Below are positions 1 through 12,037 of a DNA stretch of 64,000 nt, in pieces; the stretch's first letter is position 1; each line of letters begins with the position of its first letter. This DNA comes from Fomitopsis serialis (lineage: Eukaryota; Basidiomycota; Agaricomycetes; Polyporales; Fomitopsidaceae): contig NW_025954974.1 in NCBI RefSeq assembly GCF_022376445.1, forward strand, positions 248,001-312,000, read 5' to 3'. The translations under genes and the position numbers were made by a program. The notes beneath the pieces are model-generated. The model made no database searches and was not told the DNA's origin. It saw only the letters and a list, made by a program, of their open reading frames with translations.

Positions 1-16
1 CAGCATAGGCGTCCTG

Positions 17-467
17 CTAGGCGACGAACTGGAAAACGCTACATCCACTGGGCGGTTCGAACCGAGGTACGAACTTCACCCAGAAATACTCCTTACGCGA
101 GACAAGCTCTACCATTGGTCTCCCGCCAGTCCTCACAGCGACGGAAGGGAATGACGCGCTAGCGAATTTCATCTGGGAGGTGTGTGGCGCGACGACAAAG
201 ACAGGAAGAAATGCATCACAGATTGCAAGAGGTTCAGCCTGAGTGGGACTAGGAGGAAAGCGAACCGATATTGCAATTGTCGAGGAGGCGGATATCCCCC
301 AGTTGAGATGAGGACGAATCGGCGGAGGAGCAGGACCTGACACCGCCCTCGCACCGCCTAAGTATCCATAACACTTGCACTGATAGACTGGCAACCGTCG
401 CATGTACCAAAGAGGTAGTCCCGACTTGTGCGTTTGGTAGAAGACGACAGCGACACATCGATATCAT
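17..467 (-). other. possible 3' coding fragment, unrecognised
   Basis: On the minus strand an open frame runs to a stop at the window edge, ending in a hydrophobic aromatic tail (..EYFWVKFVPRF..). A second frame upstream could join it through a small intron with acceptor just before the ATG near position 173. I do not recognise a family, and there is no supporting neighbour because the window starts here. It may be the last exons of a gene, or chance. Confidence 0.2.
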
Positions 468-1792
468 GTCACATGTACCCCTCGCGGGTTCCCCTTCAAG
501 TTCCTCGCGCTCTTTCTCTCCCTCGTAACAATGTGCATTGACCCATTGACACCACCCCTACTACTCTGAAGTTTCGGCCGACCACACGCGAGCGCAATAT
601 TATACGCGCGTCAGATCCCTAATAAGTACACACGAATTTCACCCAGGTACCAACGTACCCCGTCACCCGCCATCTATTATTTACATCCGACCGTTGACCG
701 TGACACCGCTTACCCACATTGCCGCGAAGGGCGCAAACGAGAGTAACTCTTTTTGGCCAACAGTGGAGACTAACGACTAACTTACGCGAAGGGCTCATGC
801 GTACGGTTGCAATCGCCCAGAGGAAGCACTTGTCGTGCGAGTCCGGATTTCCCGGAGTGCCGCATCAGGACCTGGACAACAGTCAACAGTGGGCGATTCT
901 AGTGACGCGCGGGCTCGTCCGGTGCTGTGGAAGGTAGATATCGATCTACGCGAAGACTGGGACGATCGAAGCCGGTTGGTTTCGAAGACCCATCTGGGCA
1001 ATCGGTGCTAGCAGCTCAGGTTGCGGACGACTGGTCTCTCGAGTCCGTGAGCTGCATGACCGCGGCGACGTGACGGAGGGCCTGCGCTGGCGAGTGCAGT
1101 GGACGCAACATGTGCGACGTGTGCCTGCGCCGGGGAGTCCCGTTGGGGGATGGTGGGCCGGGATTGGAAATGGCCGGCGCGTAAACGCGGCTGTTGGCGG
1201 ACGGAGCCATTCTGGGAGGCGCGGAACGCCGGGCGGGTAGCGAGGGGCGGGGGGCAACTGCCGGGTCGCTCATTGATCGCCAGGGCGGCGGCCCCGACTC
1301 GCCCTTCCATCCCAGCCTGAGCCCTCCCAATTCGCTCCCGCTGCGGCGCCGCGCCGCTCCTCCTTTTGTGTGGTGCCGCGAGCGTGAACTCTATCATGAC
1401 CTGGGCCAATGGCCGCCTGCTCCCCGCGCGATCGCCCGCCCCCAATCTCGCTTCGCCTGCGCTCGATCGCGCCGGCCCTGTCTGCCTATGCTGGCCTATG
1501 CTCATAAGGGCCAGGGCCCGCTCCCCCTGCCTCCCCCGCAGACCTCGCCAGCCACCCACTTTCTCTTCCCGGTAAGTCTCCCCCGCGTCGCCTCCCAGTG
1601 AAGCGCCGCCGCACAGAGACCGGCCAGCCAGCGCACGGTTTCATTGACACATTGCGTGCCCCCTCGCCCCGTTCATGTCAGAGTCTCTCCGCGTTCGGAC
1701 TCGCTAACACCGATATAGCAGACTCCCGGATGCTTATGACCCGCAGGATATGAGGGTCTAAGCCGCGTACTCCCACTGCGCTCCCACCTCCT
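468..1792. other. intergenic, GC-rich upstream region of F-box gene A
   Basis: No gene is supported here. The 1000-1600 part is very GC-rich and holds long overlapping open frames on both strands with low-complexity Arg/Pro/Ala composition, as expected from base composition alone. CT-rich tracts around 1500-1600 and 1620-1790 precede the F-box gene start and may be its promoter. Confidence 0.5.
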
Positions 1793-3531
1793 ATGGACAT
1801 TCCGAGCATCACCTCAGAGACCATGGCCTCGCTCGTGCGACTCATAGACACCCTCGCAAGGGTAAACGACGATGTTTCAGCTTTAAGGTTTGTCTGGACA
1901 CTTCGCCCTCACCCCTACCCATGGCTCATACGTCCCTCCACAGCTTGCCTACGGTTTGTGGCTGCGGCTCCACTATTTCCATCCCAGGTCCATGACCGCT
2001 CACACAGCTCACACAGCTCGACTCCTTGCGAGGCCTTTTGCGTCGCGCAGAGAAGGAGGTCGGCGCGTCGAAGAACGCCTACCTCCCAGTAGTCTGCCTG
2101 CCCCCCGAGATCCTCCAGTACATCTTCCGCCTCGCCTCCATCCAGGACAAGGATGCCGCCCACCCGCATGCCGGCAACGCGACCGCGACGGGCGACATCT
2201 GGAGCGTCGTAGAACCTGTCCCCGCGAAGGTGGCCACCATCGTCAAAGTGTGCCGTCGCTGGCGTTCTGTCGCCTTCGCAGACTTGGCCCTCTGGAGCCT
2301 GATCACTGACCGGCGAGACCGCCGCCCGCTCGCGGTCTCACGCCAGTCCAGCAGCACGCCCCTGGAGCTCCGGCTCCTCGCCTCGCCCTCGCCCGCGCTT
2401 CGCGGTCTCCTCCAGTCCGACGGTCACCGCGTCAAGTCGATCGAGTGGGACAAGGCCAACGCGCGCACAAGCGACCTCGACATCCTCGCGTCGCCCGCGT
2501 GTCAATGTCGCCTCGAGAAGCTGGTGCTCGGCATGAACCGCCACCTGCCCGCGCTCGACACGGACTGCCTCACGGCGCGCTTCGCGACGCAGGCGCAGTC
2601 CTTGCGGCAGCTCACCCTCCGCGACTGCAGCGTCCTGCCCGAGAACGAGTTCCCCGCGCTGACAAGCCTCCACCTCGACGGCTGCCCCGGGCCGGACGCG
2701 TGCCACGGCGTCATGGGCATGCTCGCGCGCGCGCCCCGCCTCACCGACCTCGTCCTCAGCCGCCTCCGCATGTCCGGCGCGCCCCCGCGCGTCGCGCTGC
2801 CGTGCCTCCGCAGGCTCGTCTGCGCCGACATGGCGAGTGCCGACGTCGCGCGCTTCCTCGCGCACGTGGACCTGCCCGACGACGCCTCCATCCGGCTGCA
2901 CGCGAGCCCCGCCGCGGCGCCCGACGGCACCGCCGCGCTCTTCGCCGCGCTCGCGCGCACGCCCGCGCTGCGCGACGCGACGGAGATGCTCGTCTCCGGC
3001 GCGCGCGACATCCTCGTCGCGGGCCCGCGCGCAGCCGTGTGCTTCGTGCAGCCGCCCCGCGGCGCGCGGCGCACGGCCCCCGCGTGGGACGCGCACGCCG
3101 TCCTGCGGCACGTCCTCGCCGCGACGCACGTGCGCACGCTATGGCTCCTCGGCGAGGGCGTCGGCGGCACGGGCGTCCCCGCGCTCCCCGCGTCGCTCGA
3201 CACCGTCGTCGTGCACGACGTCGGGCTCGCCGTCGCCCTCGGCGCGCTCGCGCGGGGCGCGCCGCCCGCGCGCCCGCGCACCGTGCACGTCCTGATGACG
3301 CGCTTCATGGCCGCGGGCGTCGTCCTGTCCAAGCTCGCGCAGCACGCGGATGTCGCGCACGTCGTCGTGGGGTACCTGCCCTCGTACAAGGGGGATAGGG
3401 CGCGCCCGGCCGGGTTCGACGGCAGGTTTGCGTCGCTGCGGTTCGAGGCGCTTGCGGCGGAGCCGAGGGTGGCCCTCCCGGAGGTGTGCTCCGCGCGCGC
3501 GCACTGTCTGTGGCCCGTGTGGGTCGAGTGA
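1793..3531 (+). CDS. F-box protein A (F-box plus leucine-rich region)
   Basis: Three exons: 1793-1887, 1944-1953 (a 10-nt micro-exon) and 2008-3531, giving 542 aa. Exon 1 encodes a short amphipathic helix (LVRLIDTLARVNDDVSAL) also seen in the other F-box genes of this window. The F-box lies at the start of exon 3 (CLPPEILQYIFRLA, then VCRRWRSVAFADLALWSL). It is followed by irregular leucine-rich repeats (LRQLTLRDC, LTSLHLDGC, LTDLVLSRL). F-box proteins are substrate adaptors of SCF ubiquitin ligases; the F-box binds Skp1 and the leucine-rich part binds substrate. The substrate is unknown. Third-position GC is far higher than in the other F-box genes here, so this is a diverged member. The start is the first ATG in frame with the conserved helix. 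Confidence 0.8.
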
Positions 3532-4120
3532 TCGGGCTCGCCGAGGCGGTGCGCGATTATAAGCGTGGTGAGGCGGTGTTGGACTTTATAGAGTCTGTGG
3601 TATGTGGTATGGACGCTTTTTCTTTCCCTTCCCCTCCCTTCCGGCAATGATTCGATGCTCGCATCGGCAGTTACGTCCTTACGCTATGCTTTCCCGCTCG
3701 TTGTTGTGGTACAGTACGTTTTCCGGGTTTTCGCTCGCTTGTAAGTTGTCGGCGCCCCTTAGTTGGTATGCATATCCGTACATAGAGATCGACCAGTGTT
3801 CCTAGGCCCCCCCCCTCGTATCGTTCGTTGCTTAATTCTGTAGATGTCGCTCGTTGCACATGGGTTCAGAACCGTTATTCTGGCTTTTCCTTATGGGATT
3901 GGGTGTGGGCGTGTCGCCCCCCAGCTTGAGTCACGTTGCTTTCGCGGTGTACGTGGGCTGCGGCAGGTGGATAGCGTGAGGTCTGCTTCTCTCGGAATGC
4001 GATTGCAATGGGAGGGATATATCATGCAACATTGCTCAGCACAGGACTGCTTCCTGTCCTGGCAGCGCTCTCAGTGGTGGCATTCTGCGACCCTTTCTCG
4101 GACCCAGCTGGATGCACCCG
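3532..4120. other. intergenic
   Basis: This is the 3' flank of F-box gene A. Open frames on the plus strand have no recognisable similarity and overlap the antisense side of the oxidase relic that begins at about 4125. I see nothing else. Confidence 0.5.
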
Positions 4121-4124
4121 TCAT

Positions 4125-4390
4125 CTTTTCCTTACTGTATCCTTGTCCTTGCCCCTGTCACCATTGGACGGCGCGTGGATCGTGGTTACGCCAGACACGG
4201 GTGCGAATGCGAGTGCTGGTAGGCCATGTATACTTTGCGTGTTCCGGTATGTCTTCAGGCCTTTGTCGGACGTTGGTGGAGGTGTGTCGCTTCCCTGTCC
4301 TGCTTCGCTATCCACAGTTCCGAACTCACGGTCGCGGCTGGCAGTTGGACCCTGACCAAACCAATCCCAATGTTGAATGGGGCGCAGTAA
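4125..4390 (-). pseudogene. relic of PNPOx-like gene, C-terminal part
   Basis: Translated on the minus strand this piece reads KGLKTYRNTQSIHGLPAL followed by a GVTTIHAP stretch. It aligns with the C-terminal part of the intact PNPOx-like protein at 26684-27708 (EKGLKAYWRKENLKSMDGLPAL, then a TTPTHAPP stretch). The GLPAL and HAP landmarks match, and the nucleotide sequence is also alignable. The N-terminal domain is missing here. The matching middle part lies on the same strand at 9095-9440, beyond the adenylate-forming reductase gene. No function is expected. Confidence 0.65.
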
Positions 4391-4807
4391 GTCACTGTAT
4401 ACATAGTATCGTAAGCACGCTTGTGGCGCTGACGAGCCTTCGATTTTGCAGGGTATCACTTGAACACGGGTACCAATCGATGAACAGACTTGTACAAACA
4501 GCTCATATGTTCGTCGATGACCTTGGCAAGAACTTGGGGTGCACACTGCATCACATTTCGCAAACGTCAGCCTGACTTGGCCCGAGTCCGAGTCGGCAGC
4601 AGAGCATGTCCGGGCATCTCCAATTGGCAGTCATTGTATATTGGCAGCGTAGAGCTCAGACTCGGAATATCATATATACAGGCTCAGTGCACCGTCGACG
4701 CGGCGATCGAGCCTGTTCCTCTCTGCTACCGTGACGGTATGTATCAACCTCCTACGTGCGATGATTCAAAAAGACTAACCTCGAGTGTCTCAAATCGGAA
4801 CTGCAAG

Positions 4808-7800
4808 ATGTCTGGCCGGACGCTGTACCCTATTTTCGCTCAGACTCAGGGTTTTTCGAGCTCTACCTTCAAACGGCCTCCGATGGATGGCTCCCTCACG
4901 CTGCCTGAGTTATATGAATGGCACGCAGAGCATAGTCCGCAACAGCGCGTGTTCGTCTATTCCAAGGACGACGGTGCTGTACAGGCTCTGTATTGGCCCG
5001 AAGCTGTTAGAGCCATGCATGTCGGTGCTCAGAAGATAAGGACACGTACGGATTGGACGCCTGACATGCAGGGACATTCTGTAGTTGGCATATTGTCATC
5101 ATCAGGTGCGCCCACGTCGAGAATCTCTCTCGTGTCGATATACTCATGCGGTTCTGCAGACAGTATCCCGTACATGGTTACCATCATGAGCATCATCCGC
5201 GCTGGCTTCGTCGTTTTCCCCATCTCGCCCCGCAACTCGGCCGCTGCCGTCGCGCACCTCATCAGCAAGACGAGCGTGCAGCATGTTCTCGTGAGCAGCG
5301 AACAGGGCATCACGGACCTCATGCACAGCGCGCTTGAAATTATCAAGACTCAGCAGCCGAGCGTTCCTCTTCCGCGCGTCTCGCCCATGTTCGTCTTCGG
5401 GGAACTCTTCGCTCCGCTGGCGGAGGAGGTCGACGACCTCCCGTATGTGCCTCATGGATCTGATACACCAGCGCTGATCATGCACTCATCTGGTGCGTTT
5501 TGTCCAACTCCATCCGTTATCTTGTCTGATCTCAGAGTAGGATCGACGGCATTCCCGAAGCCAATCCCCTTCTCGCATCGACGCATCCTCGACGCCTGCA
5601 TCATCCCCTACTTTGGGGAACGCGACCTCGCGGACAAAGTGTTTTCGATACACGTCGTGCCTCTGTTCCATACCTTGGGAATCGCTGTAATGTGCTGGGT
5701 TGTGAGTCGATCCCTTGGCTGTGGCTGAGTCCTTAGTTGGCACACTGACTTCGGTGCAGGCATCGTGCGGCATTGTTTTGAGCGCGTTCGAACCGAGATC
5801 GCCAGCGCCCGTTCCGAATCCCGATATACATTTCCTGGCTGCGAAGGCTACTGAGAGTGACATAATATTCTCTGTTCCGTCGATTCTAGAGGTACGTCTC
5901 CGTCGATCCAACAAAGTCATAGCGTCATGGGATATCCATAGGCTTGGTCGCTTAGGGCAGAGTGTGTAGAATGGCTGGCTAGCCGAGACGGTGCTGTACG
6001 TTGCCCTTTACACTTGTATCCGCGTAGCGAACTGAAGACTCGGAGGTGCTCAGATCTTCGGAGGAGGTCCTTTGAACAAACAGATCGGCGATTATATGAC
6101 ATCACAAGGCGTGTCTATATTCATCCTCTATGGAACGTGAGTGTGCTCTCTGTTGATTATCTCCTACTTGTTCACTTGACGATCGTCTTTAGCACAGAAA
6201 GTCTGGTTCTCACACCCATCATGCCAGGTACGTTGAATAGCAGACTGGTGTGGTATGAGGATTGACTCACGACTTTATTCAGCCAAGGTGGGGTATGACT
6301 GGGACTACTTCCAGATTGCACCCTTCCTCGATGTCAAGATGGAGCTGTTTGGCGACAATACATACGAGCTCATCGTGCTGGTCAGTACACTGTCTGTCTT
6401 TTAGTACCACAACGTACGCGTGCACTGACGGCTATGCTTTTAGGCGAATGAGTTCTGCGCACCCAGCGTCATCAACATGCAGGTCGATGGTCGGGACGCC
6501 TACAACACCTCAGACCTGGTCGTCCAGCATCCAACTAAACCCGGGCATTGGAAAGTATATGGACGAAGCGACGATCAGATCATGCATAACACGGGTGAGA
6601 AGGTAAAGCTACATCGGTTATACATACATCCAGATTTGAAGCTAACAGATCACCGCCTCGTTAGACGAATCCTGGACCCCTCGGTAGATCAATTCTAATG
6701 CGATTTCTGCGACTATGACTTACGCACGTCTTCCGCAGAGAGCATGCTCAATCAGGACCCACATGTCTATTCAAGTGTCATGTTCGGCCGTGGTCACTTC
6801 CAAGCTGGAGTCATTGTCGACCCGACCCGAAGCCTGAATTCAGGTTCGACCCCTCTGACCAAGACAAGCTGGCGGAGTACCGTAACATGATCTGGTAAGC
6901 CAAGTCTACCTCTCATTCGGGGGGTCTTTGTAACAGTTACCGACAGGCCTACCGTGGAGAAGATGAACACATTTGCGCCCCAGCACTCATGGCTCTTCAA
7001 AGAGGTACGCCTCGGCACACGTAGTCTATACCGTACACGTACTGATGCGTTGGGGTGTACTCAGATGATCATTGTAGCGCACCCGTCGAAGCCATTCACG
7101 TACACTGCGAAGGGAACAGCGCGTCGCCAAGCCATGATCAACGATTACGATGAGGAGATAGAGAAGTTGTATCGCGCGGTTGAGGAGACGGCCCAGTCAA
7201 GCATCCCGCCGCCTGAACAGTGGGATTTCAAGACTACCACGGACTTCGTCCGTGCAGTAGTGGGAAAGGTCTTGTTGCATCCCGTGAAGGACGACGATGA
7301 CCTCTTCGAACATGGCTGTGACAGGTATGAACAACTTGAAGCACACGTGTCGAGAATCGAACGGACTGATGACCCATGCGCTCGCAGTCTACAAGCTACC
7401 TGGATCAGGAACTCGCTTCTCCGTGCCATCAAGGATTCTGCGCACCTGGACACGCGTGGCATCAGGAACTTTGTCTACGATCATCCCTCAGTCTCTCGTC
7501 TCGCTGCCTACATCTCAAACCTTGTCGCGGGGACAGAAGCTCACTTATCCGCAGACGTACACGTAAGCGCAATGCGCGCGATGGTCGACCAATACACCAA
7601 AGACCTCCCATCCCATTCAGGAGAATTGTCGCGCCCGAGTTCGGGTGGGGATGTCATACTCGTGACGGGCACGACTGGCAGTCTAGGCTGCGCTCTGCTC
7701 GCAAAATTGGTTTTGGACAGTGGAGTTATAAAAGTGTACGCTCTGAACAGGATAGCAAAGAGCGGGGAGAGCCTTCTGCAACGGCAGAAGATAGCGTTAG

Positions 7801-9007
7801 CCGAGCGAAGGATCGACGTAGACCTTGACGAGGGTAAGGTGGTTCTTCTCAAAGGGGATCTCATCGCCCCGCGGTTCGGGATCGAGCGCAGTATCTATAA
7901 CGAGGTGAGTCCAACCATCCTGCGTTGGTCACTTGACTCAGTTCTCGTGAAAGATGAGAGATTCCGTCACGCACATCATCCACAATGGTGAGTTGTAGGA
8001 CACTACTGTGACTCTAAATGCAATGCTGAACTTGACTGTAGCATGGCGCGTGGATTTCAACCTTGCCCTAGCATCGTTCGAGAACAACGTGAAGGGATTG
8101 CGCAGCCTTATCGACTTCGCCTTGTCTTCTCCTTTCACTCACCTGCCGCGACTGATTTTCGTCAGCAGCATTGGTGTATTCTCCAGTACGTATGTTCAGA
8201 AACTACCACCTCGTTCTCATTCACAGGCATGAGACAGACATTCCCGTCAGCGAGGTGCATGCCGAAACCAGGATCGCGCCCGAAGTTGCAGTGGGTACCG
8301 GCTATGGCGAGTCCAAGTGGGTCTCGGAGGATGTCTTGCACCATGCGAGTGAACGAACGCCCTTAACGACGGTCATCGTACGCGTGGGCCAGATCTCTGG
8401 AGGTGTAGATGGTGCCTGGAATGCCACAGAGTGGTTCCCAGTACTCGTGCAAAGCGCGGAGAAGCTCAGGTGTTTCCCTGAGGATCACAGGGTACGTCTG
8501 TCATGGCTTTGGGAACGACGTTAGTTGATCGGAAGCACGGCGCAGGCGGTAGATTGGATCCAGCTCGACGTCGTCGCAGCTGCAGTAAGCGACTTTAGGA
8601 GGGTGTCTGATTCGGGCATCGTCCATCTCGTTCACCCTCGACCCATACCTTGGAGGACAATCGCGTCTGCGATCTCGCGGCAGCTCTCGGTGCCGCTTGT
8701 TTCATACGACCAATGGATAGCGACGCTGCGGCAAGCAGGACATACTGATCGTGACGCCGACGTCCCCCACGACGATTCTGAGGTCAAGCTCCTGCGCATG
8801 CTGCCCGCTCTCCGACTCCTTTCATGGTTCGAATCATTGCGTACTGCGACCGGTACTTTGGCAATGGGCTTCCCCGCACTGGAATCAAAGCATGCCGTCG
8901 CTACATCGGCAACCTTAGCGGATCCTAGATTAAGGCAACTAGACGAGGAGGATGTGGGACGTTGGATTGAGTATTGGAGAAGAATTGCATTGTTGTCAAG
9001 CATATGA
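4808..9007 (+). CDS. adenylate-forming reductase (A-T-R, NRPS-like), one 5-bp frameshift
   Basis: About 18 exons; apart from one lesion they sum to 1089 codons. The adenylation domain (about residues 20-520) has the A3-type loop SSGSTAFPKPIPFSHRR near 209 and GRSDDQIMHNTGEK. The thiolation domain carries the phosphopantetheine serine in FEHGCDSLQATW (about Ser615, split by an intron). The reductase domain (about 700-1089) has the NAD(P) loop VTGTTGSLG, the HNAWRVDF motif and the YGESK Tyr/Lys pair (about 873). Such fungal enzymes activate a carboxylic acid with ATP, load it on the carrier arm and release it as an aldehyde. The substrate cannot be read from sequence. The lesion is in exon 6739-6894, where acccg is tandemly repeated near 6820-6830 (gacccgacccgaagcc). 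This shifts the frame and stops 17 codons later. The junction 5990/6046 is the least certain. Start ATG 4808 gives the usual short N-terminus (..LYPIFAQTQG). Confidence 0.8.
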
Positions 9008-9094
9008 ATATGCTGAAATTTTGATTTGTGACGTTACTCATCGATGGTACATAGTCCGCTGTATGGTGCGATTGCGTCTGTAATATACTTGCTC

Positions 9095-9440
9095 GAGTTG
9101 TAGCGCGTTCGCCGTCGGACAGCGTCGCCGGGCGATGCGAGACGGAGTTGTACAGCGGAACGCCGAAGCCGCAGGACCGCAACGGTGTCGTTAATCGCTG
9201 GTAAAAATCGTACGGAAACCGGGAACGCACCGTACCGACTTTGTGGATGTCCACGACGGCGACAGAGCGCGAGCGGCGAGACCTGGCCTGCGTACTCCCG
9301 GAGGGAGACGCTCTTCGTATTCCGGTTTACAACACTCGTGCACGGGGCCTTGGAGAGGATCAGTAGCTGTCCGGGAACGCTTACGTCACGGTACCACGGC
9401 CGAAGATCCTCGCTGTTACTGTGCAAGTTGCGCCGGTTTC
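9095..9440 (-). pseudogene. relic of PNPOx-like gene, middle exons
   Basis: The minus strand keeps the exon-intron pattern of the intact gene at 26684-27708. It has an exon-2 tail (RIFGRG against LFGHG), an intron with donor gtaccg, and exon 3 at about 9231-9348 (EYEERLPP...VVDIHKVGT). Then comes an intron whose acceptor has decayed (gcgg instead of ag), and an exon 4 start (SCGFGVPLYNS...HRP) that stops matching near 9095. Frame breaks and the lost splice site mark it as dead. The next part of the same gene is found at 4125-4390. Confidence 0.7.
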
Positions 9441-10043
9441 CTGGCTCGCATATATATATATGGGCTACGATCTCGACACCGTAGCAGAGCGCGTGTGATC
9501 AAACCTGCATCGGTGCGACCGAATCTCTTTCTGTACCGCTGCCTGTCATACTACATCTGATTCTCTCTGACGACGTGCAGGGGCTCCGTAGGTCTATCGG
9601 TCAGGCATTGAGGTAGCCTTCGCCGCTGAGAGGCGCAGTGGCCGCCCAAAACAACCGTTGCACCTTGATCCCAGTGACGAGGTTAGTAGGGATCATACGC
9701 ACTACGCAGCAAGACACTGCGATTTCAGTCAAAAATATGGCACGCCATTATCAGCGAGACAACTTGAGAGCCTCCGTATGAAGAGTGAGTAGAGTACTTC
9801 GAATTCAATACATTCACCGTCATTAGATACTCATCAGAACGTATTCGCCTAGTTGTTGTTAGCCCTCTTTCATCGGCGACGCCAGAACGTAGGAGACGTA
9901 CTCTGGTAACGAAACCATCGCGACGTCGTAGCTCCTACGCAGGGCTCCTGTTACCACTAGCCGCATGAGCATCTAAATCAACTCTATCATGAGCAGCCAG
10001 CTCTTTCGATCAAGTTAACACATACTTCGACGACTGGTGAGTA
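9441..10043. other. intergenic, 3' flank of F-box gene B
   Basis: No gene is visible. A short (at)n run lies near 9450. The stretch around 9747-9780 (cagcgagacaacttgagag) is similar to 14043-14075 next to the truncated copy C, so the 3' flank was duplicated with the gene. Confidence 0.5.
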
Positions 10044-12037
10044 CTACACCTGGGACGAATATGTTTCGATTTCCGGCCAGTACGCGGAAGGTAGTGCAGG
10101 AAGATCTGATTGGTCGGGCCATGAGGTCTTCATTCCCGGCACTCTCTCGTAGTCCGCGTACTCCACCGAGTCGAAGAGGTAGTCTTCGCTTTGCTGATAC
10201 CACCTCTCATGCCTGTAGTCCGAGAGATACCCAATAGTGACGCAGGAGAATTGCAGCCGTTCCCGTATTGTGACGAGCTTGGCCATGGTCGCCTCGACAA
10301 GTGGATCTCTGTGTGACAGGAGGACGACGATCCGGGATAGCCGTGGGCATAGGCCTTGCTGCATGCGCACAAGCCCGTCGCCGTCGAGCGCTTTGGCGAT
10401 GTCTGGCAGACTGCGACCAAAGATCGTCAGTCGTTCCAGCGCTGATAGCTCCGGAAGGATAGAAGACCAAACCCATGAGGCCCACGGAGGGGGCGGGCTG
10501 CCACCAATAACACCGAACTGGAGGGCCTCGAAGTATCGCAGATGTTGTATTTGAGATAGGTCGATGATGTTGGCGAAGCGATAGCCCTGATGCGCGGGGA
10601 CGATGGATTTTCTTGTCAAAATGATCCCGCAATGTTGACTGGCGGCGATGATCGAGAATTGGAGCCTACCGACTTCTCGGTATGAATACGGGGTGAGGTG
10701 AAACCTGAGCTGCATGGTGGTAGGGCTGAGATCAAATGGAAGCAGAATCTCTGGTGTCCAGCGCTCAAACGTCGCAGATTCGTTGTTCACCAAAACAACA
10801 GTTTGCGGCGCTACAACCAACGCTGGGAAGAACGATACGATGCCATGGCTTCCGGTACCAGTGTTATGAAAACAGAGCCGTCGGAGGTTCCGGAGGTGAA
10901 CCTTCCTCGCGCCACCCAGAACGACAACCTCTTGCTGCTCAGACAACATCCCTGATAGGACAAGGTCAACCAACTGAGGAGTGCCGCTGAGGAGGTCAAG
11001 AATAGTCGAGATTGGATGAGACCATGAGCTGTGGCCTATCAACAGTTGCGTCACAGTGATGAAACGGTTCTTCGGGGCCCAGGTAAGGCCGCACAACGAC
11101 ACACTCCGCAGATGGGGAGTCGAGTCGCCGAATAGCATGATGCGCATAGGCGTCTCGGGTCTCTCGGAGGCGCGGACTTCGTGACATGAAAGCGTCAAGT
11201 CTTCGAGAACTTCGCCCGAGAGGGCTAGGAGCCAGCCTTCTTTGGTGATACTGTCTTCGGTGCACTGTGACCACTCCAACGCTCTGCATCGCACGTTCGA
11301 TGGTTCGAGAAGCACCTTGGGTACTCCGTGTCCGCGAAGGGAGATGTCCAGCGGCATGGCACGATGGCACCTGAGAACCTGTTCCTGTAGTGGAGAAGTA
11401 CGCCAGATGACACAACTCCAAAGAGAGGGCGTCTGGACGCAGATATCATGCCAATAACGACAGACAGTGGCGAGCGTGGCCAGACGGCTGTAGTTCGTCT
11501 GCAGTCTGTGTACGCCAAGATAGTTAGGTGTACCTTTGGACTCGATCTTGGCTTGCGCGATGGTGAGATGGAAGATGTGGCGCCAGATGTCAGGTGGCAG
11601 GGCACTAGCGGGACATAGGTAGTTTTTGAGGGTTTTGAGCATGGTTTCCGCGCTTCCAAATTTGCCGGTCGGCTCGTGGAATTCTCCCCTGAGGTGCTTC
11701 AACTATACGACATGGTGTTCTCAATGCAATAACATAGGCACTTCATGATACCTACCTGGCTCATGCTGAAGGCGCAATCGATCCGTTAAAAGCTGACCAT
11801 CATGGGTAGTTCAAGAGTTCACACACCTCAAGGAATGTCCGTTCAAAGAGGCTTCCACTTTCGCTGTAAGTCGTTTGAGGTCGTCGCAGAGGCGATTCAA
11901 AGTGCCATTGAGCTCGCCGAGGTCTGGGTTGGCGGTGGCAGACTCGGACATGGACTGAGAGGCTATCCTCTCTGTCTAGGAGTTCGTGAGCGATACGCCG
12001 ATGGACCGACGTGTGCACTCACATCATGTTGTTGCAT
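10044..12037 (-). CDS. F-box protein B
   Basis: Minus strand, four exons: 12023-12037 (MQQHD), 11827-11954, the micro-exon 11756-11765 (CATGAGCCAG) and 10044-11702; about 602 aa. Exon 2 encodes the helix PDLGELNGTLNRLCDDLKRL. The F-box follows (ALPPDIWRHIFHLTIAQA, then VCRYWHDICVQTPSLWSCV). The long C-terminal part has leucine-rich repeats (LRSVSLCGLTWAPKNRF, PQLVDLVLSGML) and ends ..DLPALPSAYWP. It is a likely SCF substrate adaptor with unknown target. Genes C, D1 and E1 are close paralogues with the same landmarks. The 15-nt first exon has an exact counterpart in D1 (ATG..CATGAT then gt), which supports this start over the internal ATG at 11951. Confidence 0.8.

Noticed and set aside
1008..1559. 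183-codon minus-strand frame upstream of F-box gene A
   Set aside because: GC-driven, low-complexity Arg/Ala/Gly composition; several overlapping frames on both strands look the same, and no family is recognised.
2338..3129. Long antisense and alternative frames across F-box gene A
   Set aside because: They mirror the very high third-position GC of the real gene; Arg/Ala-rich nonsense composition.
3844..4575. 243-codon plus frame before the reductase gene
   Set aside because: It is antisense to the oxidase relic, has no conserved motif, and its end overlaps the upstream region of the reductase.
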